From Falsiroseomonas algicola (GTDB lineage: Bacteria; Pseudomonadota; Alphaproteobacteria; Acetobacterales; Acetobacteraceae), in NCBI RefSeq assembly GCF_011040385.1, contig NZ_JAAIKB010000011.1, positions 120,833-184,832 of the forward strand: a stretch of 64,000 nucleotides of DNA, written 5' to 3'. The notes below the pieces were generated by a model. That model worked only from the letters and a program-made list of their open reading frames with translations. It searched no databases and had not been told where the DNA came from. Position 1 is the first letter of the stretch; every line of letters starts with the position of its first letter. A program made the position numbers and the translations under genes. This document shows, in pieces, positions 1 through 11,558 of the stretch.

Positions 1-1388
1 CCGCCGAGCCGCCGCGTCGGATAATCCGCGAAGAGCACCGCCGGGTCCGCCCGCCGCGGCGAGTCGCCGGTGCCCGGCTTCGCCTTGCCGCGGATCGCGC
101 CCAGTTCCGCCCAGAGCGCGCGGTACTGCCCGATGACCACGGACCAGTCGAACAGCGCCGCCGCCCGCTGCCGCCCGGCCTCCCCCATCCGCGCCCGCAG
201 CCCGGCATCGGCGACCAGCGCGCGGAAGGCCTCCTCCGTCGCGCCGACATCGACGGCGGTGAACTGCGCCGCGCCGGCGATGTAGCTGTCATAGCTGTCG
301 AGCGTGGCTTCGTGCCGCGCCGCCAGGTCGCCCATCGGCCCGCCCATCAGGGTCGGTACGCGGAAGCCGGTGACGCCGTGCTCCACCGTGTCGCGCAGCC
401 CGTCCCAATCCGTCGCCACCACCGGCAGCCCCGCCGCCATCGCCTCCACCGGCGCCAGGCCGAAGGTCTCCTGGACGTTGTCGGACAGCAGGGTGAAGGC
501 ATCGGCCGCCGACCAGATGGCCTGGCGCACCTCCGGCTTCCGGCCATCCACGTGATGGATCGCGAGTTGCGGGCACAGCGCCTGCGCCATCGCCTGGAAG
601 GCGCCGCGCTGCACCTCATCCGCGAACCAGCCGGAGAGCAGCAGGTGTACCCGCGCGCCCGCCGGCGCCGCGGCGGCAGCGCGCCCGAGCCCGAGAAACA
701 TGGGCAGCGGATGCGCCTTGGCGTGGAAGGACAGCCGCCCGTGATGCAGCACCACCACGTCCCGCGGCCCGACGCCCAGCCGCCCCCGCCAGAGCGCCCG
801 CGCCGCCTCGTCCCGCGCCAGGGCGGGCACGTCCACACCCAGCGGGATGACCGGCAGGGCAGGGGGCACGAAGCGCGTGGCGCCCAGCCGCTGCTTCAGC
901 CACGCGGCCTCGCCTTCCAGCAGCCGCCTCACGGAAGCGCGGACGGCGGCCGAGGTGCAGATCAGCGCGTCCCAGGGCTGCAACGGGCCCGTGAGCAGAT
1001 CCGCGATGCTGTCCATCGCGCCGTGGGAGGCGGTGGTATGGGTGATGCCGACCAGCGAGTAGCCCGCCGCGCCGGTCCGCTGCCGCCGCCAGGCGAAGGG
1101 CACCATCTCCGGCCCCGGCAGCATCAGGCAGCCCGTCTCCGCCACCCGGTGCAGCTCCGCCTCCGGCACAGCCTCCAGCGCCATGGTGGCGCTGAGGTCG
1201 CGGGCCTGCGCCTGGAAGGCCGCCGCATCCGCGGGGCGGGGCACCAGCGCCACCAGCCGGTCGAAGCCGGAATGCCGCACCATGCCGCGCAGGAAGCCCT
1301 CCCCCGCCGCATGCCGCCCCATCAGCCGGGGGCGGGAGGTGTCGTAGCCATCCTTGGCATAGAGGATCGTGGCGCGCGGCGGGGACAT
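1..1388 (-). CDS. Glycosyltransferase family 4 protein, C-terminus outside the window
   Basis: Reading the minus strand from 1388 gives an open frame of about 462 codons that runs off the left edge. It begins MSPPRATILYAKDGYDTSRP. Around residues 290-320 it has the retaining GT-B pattern ETFGLAPVEAMAAGLPVVAT, with the EX7E-type glutamates, then DGLRDTVEHGVTGFRVP. This is the nucleotide-sugar site of GT4 enzymes that build capsule, LPS or other glycans. The family is clear; donor and acceptor cannot be told. An in-frame ATG at 1412 is an alternative start. The gene is divergent from zapE, 109 bp away. Confidence 0.8.
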   Translation of the reverse strand, partial: MSPPRATILYAKDGYDTSRPRLMGRHAAGEGFLRGMVRHSGFDRLVALVPRPADAAAFQAQARDLSATMALEAVPEAELHRVAETGCLMLPGPEMVPFAWRRQRTGAAGYSLVGITHTTASHGAMDSIADLLTGPLQPWDALICTSAAVRASVRRLLEGEAAWLKQRLGATRFVPPALPVIPLGVDVPALARDEAARALWRGRLGVGPRDVVVLHHGRLSFHAKAHPLPMFLGLGRAAAAAPAGARVHLLLSGWFADEVQRGAFQAMAQALCPQLAIHHVDGRKPEVRQAIWSAADAFTLLSDNVQETFGLAPVEAMAAGLPVVATDWDGLRDTVEHGVTGFRVPTLMGGPMGDLAARHEATLDSYDSYIAGAAQFTAVDVGATEEAFRALVADAGLRARMGEAGRQRAAALFDWSVVIGQYRALWAELGAIRGKAKPGTGDSPRRADPAVLFADYPTRRLG

Positions 1389-1497
1389 GGCGCCGCAGGC
1401 TGCGGGCGGCATGCCCCCCCGTCAACCGGCCGGAACGACCGGCTTCGCCGGTACCGCCCCGTTGCCCGATGGGAAGGCGCGGGTTAGTCCCGGGGCC

Positions 1498-2664
1498 ATG
1501 GATGCGAAGATCACCCCCGGGAGTGGGGAAGGCCCGCTGCCCGCCTACCGCGCCCGCATCGCGGCGGGCACCCTGGCCGCGGACCCCGCCCAGGCCCGCG
1601 CGGCGGAGGTGCTGCAGGACCTCTGGCGCCGCACCCGCGGCTATGACCCCCACCCGGAGGAGCCGGAACAGGGCGGCTTCTTCGCCCGCTTCATGCGACG
1701 CAAGCCCGTGGCGGCGGAGGAAGCGCCGGCCGGCACGCCGATGGGCCTCTACCTCGTGGGGGAGGTCGGGCGCGGCAAGTCCATGCTGATGGACCTGTTC
1801 TTCGACTGCGCGGAGGTCCCCCGCAAGCGCCGCATCCACTTCCACCAGTTCATGCAGGATGCCCACCAGCGCATCCATGCCTGGAAGAAGCAGCATGGCG
1901 ACACGACGGACCCGATCCCGCCGCTGGCCGACAGCATCACGGCGGAAGCCGCACTGCTCTGCTTCGACGAATTCCAGGTGCATGACATCGCCGATGCGAT
2001 GATCCTCGGCCGGCTGTTCCAGGCGCTCTTCGCGCGCGGCACCGTCGTCGTCGCCACCTCCAACACCGCGCCCGCCGACCTGTTCAAGGGCCGCCCCGGC
2101 CGCGACGCCTTCCTGCCCTTCATCGCGCTGATCTCGCGACGGCTGGAGGTGCTGACGCTGGAAGCCGCGCGCGACTACCGGCGCGACCGCATCCGCGCCA
2201 TGCCGACCTGGCACACCCCGGTGGACCACCGTGCCGAACGCGCGCTCGATGCCGCCTTCGCGGAGCTGACAGGGGAGCCGCATGGCGCACCCGAACGCCT
2301 CACGCTGCTCGGCCGCAGCCTGGAAGTCCCGCAGGCCGCGCGGGGCGTGGCGCGATTCGATTTCGAGTCGCTCTGCGGCAAGCCGCTCGGTCCCGCGGAC
2401 TACCTCGCGGTCGCGACGCATTACCACACCGTGCTGCTGGACGGCATTCCGCGCCTGGGGCCGGAGAATTTCGACCGTGCGCGGCGCTTCATCACGCTGG
2501 TGGACGCGCTCTACGAACATCGCGTGAAGCTCGTCGCCAGCGCGGAAGCGGTGCCTGACCGGCTCTACGAACAGGGCGACAACGCCGCGATGTTCGCGCG
2601 CACCGCGTCGCGCCTGAACGAGATGCAGAGCCAGGATTGGCTGGGGCTTGCCCACCTGCAGTAG
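1498..2664 (+). CDS. zapE: Cell division protein ZapE / AFG1-like AAA-type ATPase
   Basis: 388 residues, normal for the family. Walker A is GEVGRGKS at about 88-95; it is followed by the family block KRRIHFHQFMQDAH, Walker B with LLCFDEFQVHDIADAM, and the sensor-like stretch VVVATSNTAPADLFKG. ZapE/AFG1 proteins are P-loop ATPases that act at the inner membrane; in bacteria ZapE supports FtsZ-ring constriction under stress. The ATG at 1498 was chosen because the in-frame extension back to 1369 overlaps the start of the divergent glycosyltransferase and has no family similarity. In many alphaproteobacteria this gene sits next to mdh and sucCD, as here. Confidence 0.93.
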   Translation: MDAKITPGSGEGPLPAYRARIAAGTLAADPAQARAAEVLQDLWRRTRGYDPHPEEPEQGGFFARFMRRKPVAAEEAPAGTPMGLYLVGEVGRGKSMLMDLFFDCAEVPRKRRIHFHQFMQDAHQRIHAWKKQHGDTTDPIPPLADSITAEAALLCFDEFQVHDIADAMILGRLFQALFARGTVVVATSNTAPADLFKGRPGRDAFLPFIALISRRLEVLTLEAARDYRRDRIRAMPTWHTPVDHRAERALDAAFAELTGEPHGAPERLTLLGRSLEVPQAARGVARFDFESLCGKPLGPADYLAVATHYHTVLLDGIPRLGPENFDRARRFITLVDALYEHRVKLVASAEAVPDRLYEQGDNAAMFARTASRLNEMQSQDWLGLAHLQ

Positions 2665-2697
2665 CCGAAGTCCCGTGAAACATACGGACATAATGCG

Positions 2698-2726
2698 TTG
2701 ACAGGCCACGCCGGCGTCCGTCTATT
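2698..2726 (+). promoter_or_regulatory. Probable sigma-70 promoter of the small secreted protein gene
   Basis: TTGACA at 2698-2703 matches the -35 consensus. A 17-nt spacer leads to TCTATT at 2721-2726, which matches four of six -10 positions. It lies just after the zapE stop and about 100 nt before the ATG at 2824, giving a leader of roughly 90 nt. Confidence 0.5.
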
Positions 2727-2823
2727 GGGCGCGGGAAGTGGCTTCGGATCCAAGGGGGATCCGCGTTGGGTGACGGGGCGCGAAGCCCTGCATCCGATGA
2801 CGCAATCGGGGGATAGTATACGC

Positions 2824-3318
2824 ATGCGGTTGGTCCTGCTCGCCCTGTTCTCGCTCGTCCTCGTGGCACCGCAGGCGGCCGACGCCGCCAGGCGGGAAGA
2901 ACCCAGGACCCAGGCGAGCAGGCCGCAGGCCGGCCCCAAGGCGCCCACCACCCGCCCTGCCGCCGCCGCGGCACCGCGCAGCAGCGCAACCACCGCCCGC
3001 CCCGCTACGCGCCAGGCCGCCCGCCCGGCGGCGCGCCCGGCTGCCCGCCCGCAGCAGACCGCCCGCGCCGGCGATGTCCGCACCCAGCGCACCGGCATCG
3101 TGGTGCGCGGCGCCTCCGCCGCCACCGTCTCCCGCGAAGCCGCCGCCAGCTGCACGCGCCGCAACGGCCGCACCGTCTGCGGCCCGTCCCGCAGCGGCGT
3201 CGCCGGCTGGCAGGCGGGCCTGCCCGCGGTGGACTATGCGCAGACCGACTGCCCCGCCGGCACCTTCGCGACGCTGGCGCGCGGGCATGAGAACGTCGTG
3301 CGCTGCATGCCCATCTGA
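2824..3318 (+). CDS. Small secreted Ala/Arg/Pro-rich protein, function unknown
   Basis: 164 residues. The N-terminus MRLVLLALFSLVLVAPQAADA is a typical Sec signal peptide with cleavage expected after ADA near residue 21. Residues about 22-85 are a low-complexity Ala/Arg/Pro/Thr linker. The C-terminal 75 residues are more ordered and contain four cysteines (SCTRRNGRTVC, TDCPAG, VVRCMP) that could form two disulfides in the periplasm. The start at 2824 places the signal peptide at the N-terminus; the longer frame from 2698 would bury it and overlap the promoter. The gene has its own promoter and a hairpin terminator, so it is probably a single transcription unit. No family recognised. Confidence 0.75.
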   Translation: MRLVLLALFSLVLVAPQAADAARREEPRTQASRPQAGPKAPTTRPAAAAAPRSSATTARPATRQAARPAARPAARPQQTARAGDVRTQRTGIVVRGASAATVSREAAASCTRRNGRTVCGPSRSGVAGWQAGLPAVDYAQTDCPAGTFATLARGHENVVRCMPI

Positions 3319-3330
3319 AGGGCATCCTGA

Positions 3331-4551
<1,221 letters not shown>

Positions 4552-4626
4552 TCACGCCAGAATGCCGGCCGGGGGCGCGTAACCCCCGGCTTCTGCCTGC
4601 CGAAACCCCTGCCGGGAGCTGACCGG

Positions 4627-5823
4627 ATGAATATCCACGAGTACCAGGCCAAGGAGCTGCTGCGCCGCTACGGCGTCGCCGTGCTCGATGGCCATGTCGC
4701 CTGGACGGCGGATGAGGCGGTGGAAGGGGCGAAGAAGCTGCCCGGCCCCGTCTATGTCGTGAAGTCGCAGATCCATGCCGGCGGCCGCGGCGCCGGCCGC
4801 TTCGCCAATGACCCGAACGGCAAGGGCGGCGTCCGCGTCGTCAAGTCGCTGGACGACGTGAAGGCGGCGGCCGATGCGATGATCGGCAAGGTGCTCGTCA
4901 CCAAGCAGACCGGTGAGGCCGGCAAGCTCGTCTCCCGCGTCTATGTGGAAGATGGCTGCGACATCAAGCGGGAGCTCTATCTGGGCCTGCTGGTGGACCG
5001 CGAGACCTCCCGCGTGACGATCATGGCCTCCACCGAAGGCGGCATGGAGATCGAGGAGGTGGCCGCGAACCACCCCGAGAAGATCCTGAAGGTCGCGGTG
5101 GACCCGGCCTCCGGCATTTCCGGCTTCCATGCCCGGAAGCTCGCCTTCGCGCTGGGCCTCGAGGGCAAGCAGGTCGCGAGCTTCACCAAGTTCGTGACCA
5201 GCCTCTACGGCGCCTTCCTCGAACTCGACTGCGCGATCGTCGAGATCAACCCGCTGGTCGTGACCGGCAAGGGCGAGATCGTGGCGCTCGACGCCAAGGT
5301 CTCCTTCGACGACAGCGCGCTGTTCCGCCACAAGGACCTCGAGGCGCTCCGTGACGACACGGAGATGGACCCGAAGGAACTCGACGCGGTCAAGAACGAC
5401 CTGAACTACGTCGCGCTCGATGGCGAGATCGGCTGCATGGTGAACGGCGCCGGCCTGGCGATGGCCACCATGGACATCATCAAGCTCTACGGCAGCAGCC
5501 CCGCCAACTTCCTCGATGTCGGCGGCACGGCCAATGCGGCGCGGGTGACGGAGGCGTTCCGGATCATCACCTCCGACGCCAACGTCAAGGCGATCCTGGT
5601 CAACATCTTCGGCGGCATCGCCAAGTGCGACATGATCGCGACCGGCATCGTCGAGGCCTCGAAGAACCTCAAGCTCTCCGTGCCGCTGGTCGTGCGGCTC
5701 GAGGGCACGAATGTGGACCTCGGCAAGAAGATCCTGGCCGAAAGCGGGCTCGCCATCATCGCGGCCGACAACCTTGCCGACGCGGCCCAGAAGGTCGTGG
5801 CGGCGGTCAAGAAGGGGGCCTGA
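4627..5823 (+). CDS. sucC: Succinyl-CoA synthetase (ADP-forming) beta subunit
   Basis: 398 residues, the usual length. With SucD it interconverts succinyl-CoA and succinate with substrate-level phosphorylation. The N-terminal ATP-grasp domain begins [17 protein letters not shown] and includes the [14 protein letters not shown] loop. The C-terminal CoA-ligase domain carries [17 protein letters not shown] and DVGGTA. It lies 75 nt after mdh and only 3 nt before sucD, so the two subunits are surely co-translated. Confidence 0.97.
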   Translation: MNIHEYQAKELLRRYGVAVLDGHVAWTADEAVEGAKKLPGPVYVVKSQIHAGGRGAGRFANDPNGKGGVRVVKSLDDVKAAADAMIGKVLVTKQTGEAGKLVSRVYVEDGCDIKRELYLGLLVDRETSRVTIMASTEGGMEIEEVAANHPEKILKVAVDPASGISGFHARKLAFALGLEGKQVASFTKFVTSLYGAFLELDCAIVEINPLVVTGKGEIVALDAKVSFDDSALFRHKDLEALRDDTEMDPKELDAVKNDLNYVALDGEIGCMVNGAGLAMATMDIIKLYGSSPANFLDVGGTANAARVTEAFRIITSDANVKAILVNIFGGIAKCDMIATGIVEASKNLKLSVPLVVRLEGTNVDLGKKILAESGLAIIAADNLADAAQKVVAAVKKGA

Positions 5824-5826
5824 TCC

Positions 5827-6723
5827 ATGGCCGTTCTGATCGACGCCAGCACCCGCGTCATGACCCAGGGCTTCACCGGCGCCCAGGGCACCTTCCATGC
5901 CAGCCAGGGCATCGCCTATGGCAGCACCTATGTCGGCGGCACGACCCCCGGCAAGGGCGGCACGATGCACCCCGAGCTGAACCTGCCCGTGTTCAACACG
6001 GTCAAGGAATGCGTGGCCGCGACGGGCGCCAATGCCAGCGTGATCTACGTCCCCGCCCCCTTCGCGGCGGACGCGATCCTGGAGGCGATCGACGCCGAGG
6101 TGCCGCTCATCATCTGCATCACGGAGGGCATTCCGGTGCTCGACATGGTGAAGGTGAAGCGCGCGCTCGATGGCTCCAAGTCGAAGCTGGTCGGCCCGAA
6201 CTGCCCGGGCGTGATCACGCCGGATGCCTGCAAGATCGGCATCATGCCGGGCCACATCCACCGCCGCGGCTCCGTCGGCATCGTCTCCCGCTCCGGCACC
6301 CTGACCTATGAGGCGGTGGCCCAGACCACGGCGGCCGGCCTCGGCCAGTCCACCTGCGTCGGCATCGGCGGCGACCCGGTGAAGGGCATGGACTTCATCG
6401 ACGTGCTGGAGATGTTCCTGAAGGACGACGAGACCCAGTCGATCATCATGATCGGCGAGATCGGCGGCCAGTCCGAGGTCATCGGCGCCGAATACCTCAA
6501 GGAACACAATTTCGGACCCGGCAAGCCCAACAAGCCGGTGGTCGGCTTCATCGCCGGCGCCACGGCCCCCCCGGGCCGCCGCATGGGCCATGCCGGCGCC
6601 GTGATCTCCGGCGGCAAGGACACGGCGGAAGCCAAGATGGCGGCCATGAAGGCGGCCGGCATCCATGTGGCGGACAGCCCCTCGGCGCTGGGCTCCACCA
6701 TGGTGAAGGCGCTGAAGAAGTAA
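5827..6723 (+). CDS. sucD: Succinyl-CoA synthetase alpha subunit
   Basis: 298 residues. It contains the CoA-binding Rossmann domain ([16 protein letters not shown] near the N-terminus), the [10 protein letters not shown] motif and the phosphohistidine segment [17 protein letters not shown] near residue 255, whose histidine carries the phosphate between the two subunits. It starts 3 nt after the sucC stop. About 200 nt with two tandem hairpins separate it from sucA. Confidence 0.97.
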   Translation: MAVLIDASTRVMTQGFTGAQGTFHASQGIAYGSTYVGGTTPGKGGTMHPELNLPVFNTVKECVAATGANASVIYVPAPFAADAILEAIDAEVPLIICITEGIPVLDMVKVKRALDGSKSKLVGPNCPGVITPDACKIGIMPGHIHRRGSVGIVSRSGTLTYEAVAQTTAAGLGQSTCVGIGGDPVKGMDFIDVLEMFLKDDETQSIIMIGEIGGQSEVIGAEYLKEHNFGPGKPNKPVVGFIAGATAPPGRRMGHAGAVISGGKDTAEAKMAAMKAAGIHVADSPSALGSTMVKALKK

Positions 6724-6812
6724 CACCCCAGTCACCGTTCCGGGTGCAGATCACCATATGCATGGGGGTCTGCCGCCATGGGGGCGGTGGGCCTATGATA
6801 GCGTGACGCCTG

Positions 6813-6867
6813 CCGGGCGGATTTCCGCCCGGGTTGAGGAAAGCCCACCGGGCGGAGTTCCGCCCGG
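6813..6867 (+). repeat. Two tandem near-identical hairpins between sucD and sucA
   Basis: Two copies of the 8-bp perfect stem CCGGGCGG/CCGCCCGG, at 6813-6832 (loop ATTT) and 6848-6867 (loop AGTT). Each is followed by a TGAGGAAA-like tail, giving a 35-nt period. There is no T-run, so these are not classical terminators. They may act as a processing or stability element that sets different levels for sucCD and sucAB. Confidence 0.7.
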
Positions 6868-6925
6868 CTGAGGAAACTGCGACGCCCGGACCCCAGGATG
6901 GGCACCGGGCGCGACGGAGAAGAAG

Positions 6926-9826
6926 ATGGCCGGAGTGGATATCCTCGCGAGTGCGATGTCGGGCGCGAATGCCGCCTACCTCGCCGACCTCTACGCCCGC
7001 TGGGCGGAGAAACCCGACAGCGTGGATGCCTCCTTCGCAGAGCTTTTCGCGGCGCTGAACGACGAGGCCCGCGCGGTGCTGACGGACGCGACCGGCGCCT
7101 CCTGGGCGCCCCGCCTCCGCGGCGCCTTCGGCCCGGATCCGGAGCCGCCGCCCGCGCCGAAGAAGGGCGAGAAGCCCGCCCCGGCCGCCGCGCCCGCCGC
7201 GCCCCAGATGGACAAGGCCGCCGCCCAGCGCGCGGTGCTCGACAGCATCCGCGCGCTGATGCTGATCCGCAGCTACCGCGTCCGCGGCCATCTGGAAGCC
7301 AAGCTCGACCCGCTCGGCCTGCAGGTGCCGAAGCCCCATCCGGAACTGACGCCCGCGACCTACGGCTTCACCGAAGCCGACATGGACCGGCCGATCTTCC
7401 TCGACATGGTGCTGGGCAAGGAATACGCGACTCTCCGGGAAATCCTCGCGATCTGCCGCGCCAGCTACTGCGGCTCGATCGGCGTCGAGTTCATGCACAT
7501 CCAGGACCCCGAGCAGAAGTCCTGGATCCAGCGCCGGATCGAAGGCGCCCCCTGGCTCAAGGCCTTCGACGCCAACGCGAAGAAGGAGATCCTGCAGGAC
7601 CTGATCGAGGCCGAGGGCTTCGAGGCCTTCTGCGCGAAGAAATACGCCACCACCAAGCGCTTCGGGCTTGAGGGCGGCGAGAGCACCATCCCCGCCATCC
7701 AGGCGATCATCGAGACCGCGGCCGCCGGCGGCGTGAACGAGATCGCGATCGGCATGGCCCATCGCGGCCGCCTCAACGTCCTCGTCAACGTCGTGAAGAA
7801 GCCCTACTCGGCCGTCTTCTCGGAGTTCAAGGGCGTCTCCGCGCATCCCGAGGATGTGCAGGGCTCCGGCGACGTGAAGTACCACCTCGGCACCTCGACC
7901 GATGTCGAGATCGGCGGCCGGATGGTGCACCTCTCGCTCCAGCCCAACCCCTCCCACCTCGAAGCCGTCGATCCCGTCGTCATCGGCAAGGTGCGCGCGC
8001 GGCAGGACATGGCGGGCGACACCAAGGCGCGCCGCAGCGTCATGGGCATCACCCTGCATGGCGATGCCGCCTTCGCCGGCCAGGGCGTGGTCTATGAGAC
8101 GCTGGCGATGAGCCAGCTCATCGGCTACCGCACCGGCGGCACGATCCATGTCGTGACCAACAACCAGATCGGCTTCACCACCGTCGCGGCGCATGCCTAT
8201 TCCGGCCTCTACTGCACCGACGTGGCGAAGAGCATCCAGGTGCCGATCCTGCATGTGAACGGCGACGATCCGGAAGCGGTGGTCTTCTGCGCCCGCATGG
8301 CGGCGGAGTTCCGCATGCAGTTCGGCGCCGACTTCGTGCTCGACATCGTCTGCTACCGCCGCCACGGCCACAACGAGACGGATGAGCCGGCCTTCACGCA
8401 GCCCCTGATGTACAGCCGCATCAAGGAAATGCGCACGACGCGGACGCTCTACGCGGAAAAGCTCGCCAAGGAAGGCAGCATCCCCGCCGACCAGTCCAAG
8501 GCGATGCTGGATGCCTTCAACGCGACGCTGGAGGATGCCTTCCAGGCCGCGCAGAGCTTCAAGCCCAACAAGGCCGATTGGCTCGAAGGCCACTGGTCCG
8601 GCCTCAAGGCCGTCACGGTGGGCGAGGAGGTGGAGCGCCTGCACGAGACGGCGGTCGGCCTCGACACGCTGCGGGAGGTGGGCGCCGCGCTCGCCCGCGT
8701 GCCGTCCGATTTCGGCGCCAACCCCAAGATCATGCGCCAGCTGGAGGCCAAGAAGCAGGCGATCGAGACGGGCGAGGGCATCGACTGGGCGACCGGCGAG
8801 GCGCTGGCCTTCGGCACGCTGCTGCTGGAAGGCCATCGCGTGCGCCTGTCCGGTGAGGATGTGCAGCGCGGCACCTTCAGCCACCGCCATGCCTACCTGA
8901 TCGACCAGAAGACTCAGGCCGAATACGTCCCGCTGAACAACATCCGCGCCGGCCAGCCGAAGTTCGAGGCCTTCAACAGCCTGCTCTCCGAATTCGGCGT
9001 GCTCGGCTTCGAATACGGCTACAGCCTGGCGGACCCGCGCACGCTGGTGCTCTGGGAAGCGCAGTTCGGCGACTTCGCCAATGGCGCGCAGGTCATCATC
9101 GACCAGTTCATCGCCAGCGCGGAGACCAAGTGGCTCCGCATGTCGGGCCTCGTGATGCTGCTGCCGCATGGCTATGAAGGGCAGGGGCCGGAACACTCCT
9201 CCGCCCGCCTGGAGCGCTACCTGCAGCTCTGCGCGGAGCGGAACATGCGCGTCGGCAACCTGACCACGCCGGCCAACTACTTCCACGCGCTGCGCCGCCA
9301 GCTGAAGGCGAACTACCGCAAGCCGCTGGTTCTGATGACGCCGAAGTCGCTGCTGCGCCACAAGCTGGCGGTCAGCAGCCTGGCCGATTTCGCGCCGGGC
9401 AGCGGCTTCCAGTACGTGATCCCGGAGATCGACGCGATCGCGGCCCCGGAGCAGGTCAAGCGCGTCGTGCTCTGCACCGGCAAGGTCTATTACGACCTGC
9501 TGCAGGAACGCCGCGACAAGGGCGTGAAGGACGTGGCGATCATCCGCCTCGAACAGCTCTACCCCTTCCCGCGCACCAGCCTGGCCAAGACCCTCGCGCC
9601 CTATGTCAACGCGCAGGTGGTCTGGTGCCAGGAGGAGCCCGAGAACATGGGCGCCTGGACCTTCCTCGACCGCAAGATCGAAGGCGTGCTCCGGGAGATC
9701 GAGATCAAGGCGAAGCGGCCCGCCTATGCCGGCCGCATCGAGGCCGCGAGCCCCGCGACGGGTCTCGCCAAGGTTCACCAGCAGCAGCAGGAAGCCCTGG
9801 TGCGCGACGCGCTCGGCCTCGGCTGA
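6926..9826 (+). CDS. sucA: 2-oxoglutarate dehydrogenase E1 component
   Basis: 966 residues, standard for the thiamine-diphosphate E1o subunit. It decarboxylates 2-oxoglutarate and passes the succinyl group to the lipoyl arm of SucB. Visible landmarks are the N-terminal E2-binding segment, a Pro/Ala-rich linker at about 70-95, [12 protein letters not shown], the ThDP/Mg region [20 protein letters not shown] followed by TNNQIGFTT, and the C-terminal transketolase-like part with [27 protein letters not shown] directly precedes the ATG. It is 28 nt upstream of sucB. Confidence 0.97.
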   Translation: MAGVDILASAMSGANAAYLADLYARWAEKPDSVDASFAELFAALNDEARAVLTDATGASWAPRLRGAFGPDPEPPPAPKKGEKPAPAAAPAAPQMDKAAAQRAVLDSIRALMLIRSYRVRGHLEAKLDPLGLQVPKPHPELTPATYGFTEADMDRPIFLDMVLGKEYATLREILAICRASYCGSIGVEFMHIQDPEQKSWIQRRIEGAPWLKAFDANAKKEILQDLIEAEGFEAFCAKKYATTKRFGLEGGESTIPAIQAIIETAAAGGVNEIAIGMAHRGRLNVLVNVVKKPYSAVFSEFKGVSAHPEDVQGSGDVKYHLGTSTDVEIGGRMVHLSLQPNPSHLEAVDPVVIGKVRARQDMAGDTKARRSVMGITLHGDAAFAGQGVVYETLAMSQLIGYRTGGTIHVVTNNQIGFTTVAAHAYSGLYCTDVAKSIQVPILHVNGDDPEAVVFCARMAAEFRMQFGADFVLDIVCYRRHGHNETDEPAFTQPLMYSRIKEMRTTRTLYAEKLAKEGSIPADQSKAMLDAFNATLEDAFQAAQSFKPNKADWLEGHWSGLKAVTVGEEVERLHETAVGLDTLREVGAALARVPSDFGANPKIMRQLEAKKQAIETGEGIDWATGEALAFGTLLLEGHRVRLSGEDVQRGTFSHRHAYLIDQKTQAEYVPLNNIRAGQPKFEAFNSLLSEFGVLGFEYGYSLADPRTLVLWEAQFGDFANGAQVIIDQFIASAETKWLRMSGLVMLLPHGYEGQGPEHSSARLERYLQLCAERNMRVGNLTTPANYFHALRRQLKANYRKPLVLMTPKSLLRHKLAVSSLADFAPGSGFQYVIPEIDAIAAPEQVKRVVLCTGKVYYDLLQERRDKGVKDVAIIRLEQLYPFPRTSLAKTLAPYVNAQVVWCQEEPENMGAWTFLDRKIEGVLREIEIKAKRPAYAGRIEAASPATGLAKVHQQQQEALVRDALGLG

Positions 9827-9854
9827 GCGCGCACCAGGCAGAAGGCAAGGACAG

Positions 9855-11084
9855 ATGACCGATATCGTGGTGCCCCCGCTCGGGGAGAGCGTTTCCAGCG
9901 CAACCATCGCGCGCTGGATGAAGAAGGTCGGCGAGGCCGTGGCGGCGGATGAGCCGCTGGTCGAGCTGGAGACCGACAAGGTCACGGTCGAGGTCAATGC
10001 CGCCGCCGCCGGCGTGCTGGAAAGCATCGCCGCCGAGGAAGGCGCCGAGGTCGGCCCCGGTGCCGTGCTCGGCACCATCAGCGCCGGTGGCGCCGCCGCC
10101 AAGCCCGCCGCCGCCCCGGCACCCCAGGCCGAGGCGCCGAAGCCGGCCCCGGGCCCCGTCGCCACCCCCGCGCCGGCGCCCGCCGCCGTCGCCGCCTCCA
10201 CGCTGCCGCCCGGCCCCGCCGCCTCCAAGCTGATGGCGGAGAACAACGTGGCGCCCGGCGCCATCACGGAAGCCTCCGGCAAGGATGGCCGCGTGACCAA
10301 GGGCGACGTCCTCGCCTTCCTCTCCAAGCCCGCCGCCGCCCCGGCCCCGGCCGCCGCCGCCCCCAAGGCGCCGCGCGCCGCGGAGCAGGGTGAGGAGCGC
10401 GTGAAGATGACGCGCCTGCGCCAGACCATCGCGCGGCGCCTCAAGGAAGCGCAGAACACCGCCGCCATGCTCACCACCTTCAACGAGGTGGACATGGGCG
10501 CCGCGATGGCGCTGCGCGCCGAATACAAGGACGTCTTCGAGAAGAAGCACGGCGTCAAGCTCGGCTTCATGTCCTTCTTCGTGAAGGCCTGCGTCGCCGC
10601 GCTGAAGGAATTCCCGGCGGTGAACGCCGAGATCGATGGCGACGAGATCGTCTACAAGCACTTCGTCCATATGGGCATCGCGGTTGGCGGCCCCTCGGGC
10701 CTCGTCGTTCCCGTGGTGCGGGACGCGGACCAGATGTCCTTCGCCCAGATCGAGAAGACGATCGGCGCCTATGGCAAGAAGGCCCGCGACGGCGCGCTGA
10801 AGCTGGATGAACTGACGGGCGGCAGCTTCACCATCACCAATGGCGGCATCTACGGGTCGCTGATGTCGACGCCGATCCTGAATCCGCCGCAATCCGGCAT
10901 CCTCGGCATGCACAAGATCCAGGACCGCCCGATGGTCGTCGGCGGCAAGATCGAGATCCGCCCGATGATGTACATCGCACTCAGCTACGACCACCGGATC
11001 GTGGACGGCAAGGAAGCCGTCAGCTTCCTGGTGCGCGTGAAGGAAAGCATCGAGGATCCGCGCCGGCTGATGCTGGACCTCTGA
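9855..11084 (+). CDS. sucB: 2-oxoglutarate dehydrogenase E2, dihydrolipoyl succinyltransferase
   Basis: 409 residues. It has an N-terminal lipoyl domain (residues 1-75, lipoyl-lysine K42 in [11 protein letters not shown]), an Ala/Pro linker, a peripheral subunit-binding domain around 115-155 (SKLMAENNV...[12 protein letters not shown]), a second linker, and a C-terminal catalytic domain with the active-site motif [13 protein letters not shown]. The ATG at 9855 follows AAGGCAAGGA; the frame extends upstream into sucA but without family similarity. A strong terminator follows. The E3 partner lpd is not adjacent but 6.4 kb downstream. Confidence 0.97.
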   Translation: MTDIVVPPLGESVSSATIARWMKKVGEAVAADEPLVELETDKVTVEVNAAAAGVLESIAAEEGAEVGPGAVLGTISAGGAAAKPAAAPAPQAEAPKPAPGPVATPAPAPAAVAASTLPPGPAASKLMAENNVAPGAITEASGKDGRVTKGDVLAFLSKPAAAPAPAAAAPKAPRAAEQGEERVKMTRLRQTIARRLKEAQNTAAMLTTFNEVDMGAAMALRAEYKDVFEKKHGVKLGFMSFFVKACVAALKEFPAVNAEIDGDEIVYKHFVHMGIAVGGPSGLVVPVVRDADQMSFAQIEKTIGAYGKKARDGALKLDELTGGSFTITNGGIYGSLMSTPILNPPQSGILGMHKIQDRPMVVGGKIEIRPMMYIALSYDHRIVDGKEAVSFLVRVKESIEDPRRLMLDL

Positions 11085-11102
11085 TCCTGGCGGGCTGAAC
11101 GG

Positions 11103-11144
11103 GGGCCGGTGGCGCCGCATGCAGCGGAACCGCCGGCCCTTTTT
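11103..11144 (+). terminator. Strong terminator after sucB, overlapping the next reading frame
   Basis: Arms 11103-11118 and 11124-11139 pair as 10 bp (one G-U), a 2-nt mismatch and 4 more bp, closing the loop ATGCA, then TTTTT at 11140-11144. It begins 19 nt after the sucB stop and should end the mdh-sucCDAB transcript. The ATG at 11119 of the next frame is in the loop. Confidence 0.8.
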
Positions 11145-11487
11145 CGTGCCTGCGCTGCTGGGCCTGCTGCTGAACCCGGCCTGGCTCGCCATCCCCTTCC
11201 TGCAATCGCTCGATCCCGGCGATCTCGACTTCATCCTGCACACGCCCTTTGCCGTGCTGCTGCCCTTGCCCGCGCTCGTCCTGGCGCTGCCGCCACTGGG
11301 CTGGCTGCTGGCGCGGCGCTGGCCCTTCGGCGCGGCCGCCGCGGCCGCGCTGCCCTTCCTGCCCGCCTGGCCCTTCGCGGTGGCGGATGCGCTGGCCGGC
11401 GCCGGCGGCGCGCTGGTGACGGCGCTGCTGCTGGCTGCGCCGGTCTGGACGCTGGTCGTGCTGCGAACCGCCTGGCGCGGCGGCTGA
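11119..11487 (+). CDS. Small hydrophobic membrane protein, unknown; start uncertain
   Basis: 122 residues, strongly hydrophobic, with three or four probable membrane helices (about 9-30, 40-65, 70-95, 97-117) and a C-terminal TAWRGG. No family recognised. The ATG lies in the loop of the sucB terminator and has only a weak GGGGG upstream. A GTG at 11146, after the T-run, is a reasonable alternative that keeps the helices. If the terminator works, this gene needs its own promoter or read-through. Confidence 0.5.
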   Translation: MQRNRRPFFVPALLGLLLNPAWLAIPFLQSLDPGDLDFILHTPFAVLLPLPALVLALPPLGWLLARRWPFGAAAAAALPFLPAWPFAVADALAGAGGALVTALLLAAPVWTLVVLRTAWRGG

Positions 11488-11558
11488 GAAACAACCGGGC
11501 GTTGCTTTCGCCCCGTCATCGCTCTGCCATGATGCGGCGCCCTGCCCGAGCGCCTTGC

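Noticed and set aside
4552..6735. A 727-codon minus-strand frame opposite sucC and sucD
   Set aside because: High GC makes long antisense frames common. It has no motif and covers two certain genes.
6813..6867. The sucD-sucA hairpins as rho-independent terminators
   Set aside because: No T-run follows either stem and sucA would be left without a clear promoter, so they are listed as repeats instead.
6548..10570. A 1340-codon open frame on the minus strand, opposite sucD, sucA and sucB
   Set aside because: It mirrors the codon pattern of real genes on the other strand. The plus-strand frames match TCA enzymes along their whole length, and the minus frame gives only Ala/Arg/His-rich sequence.
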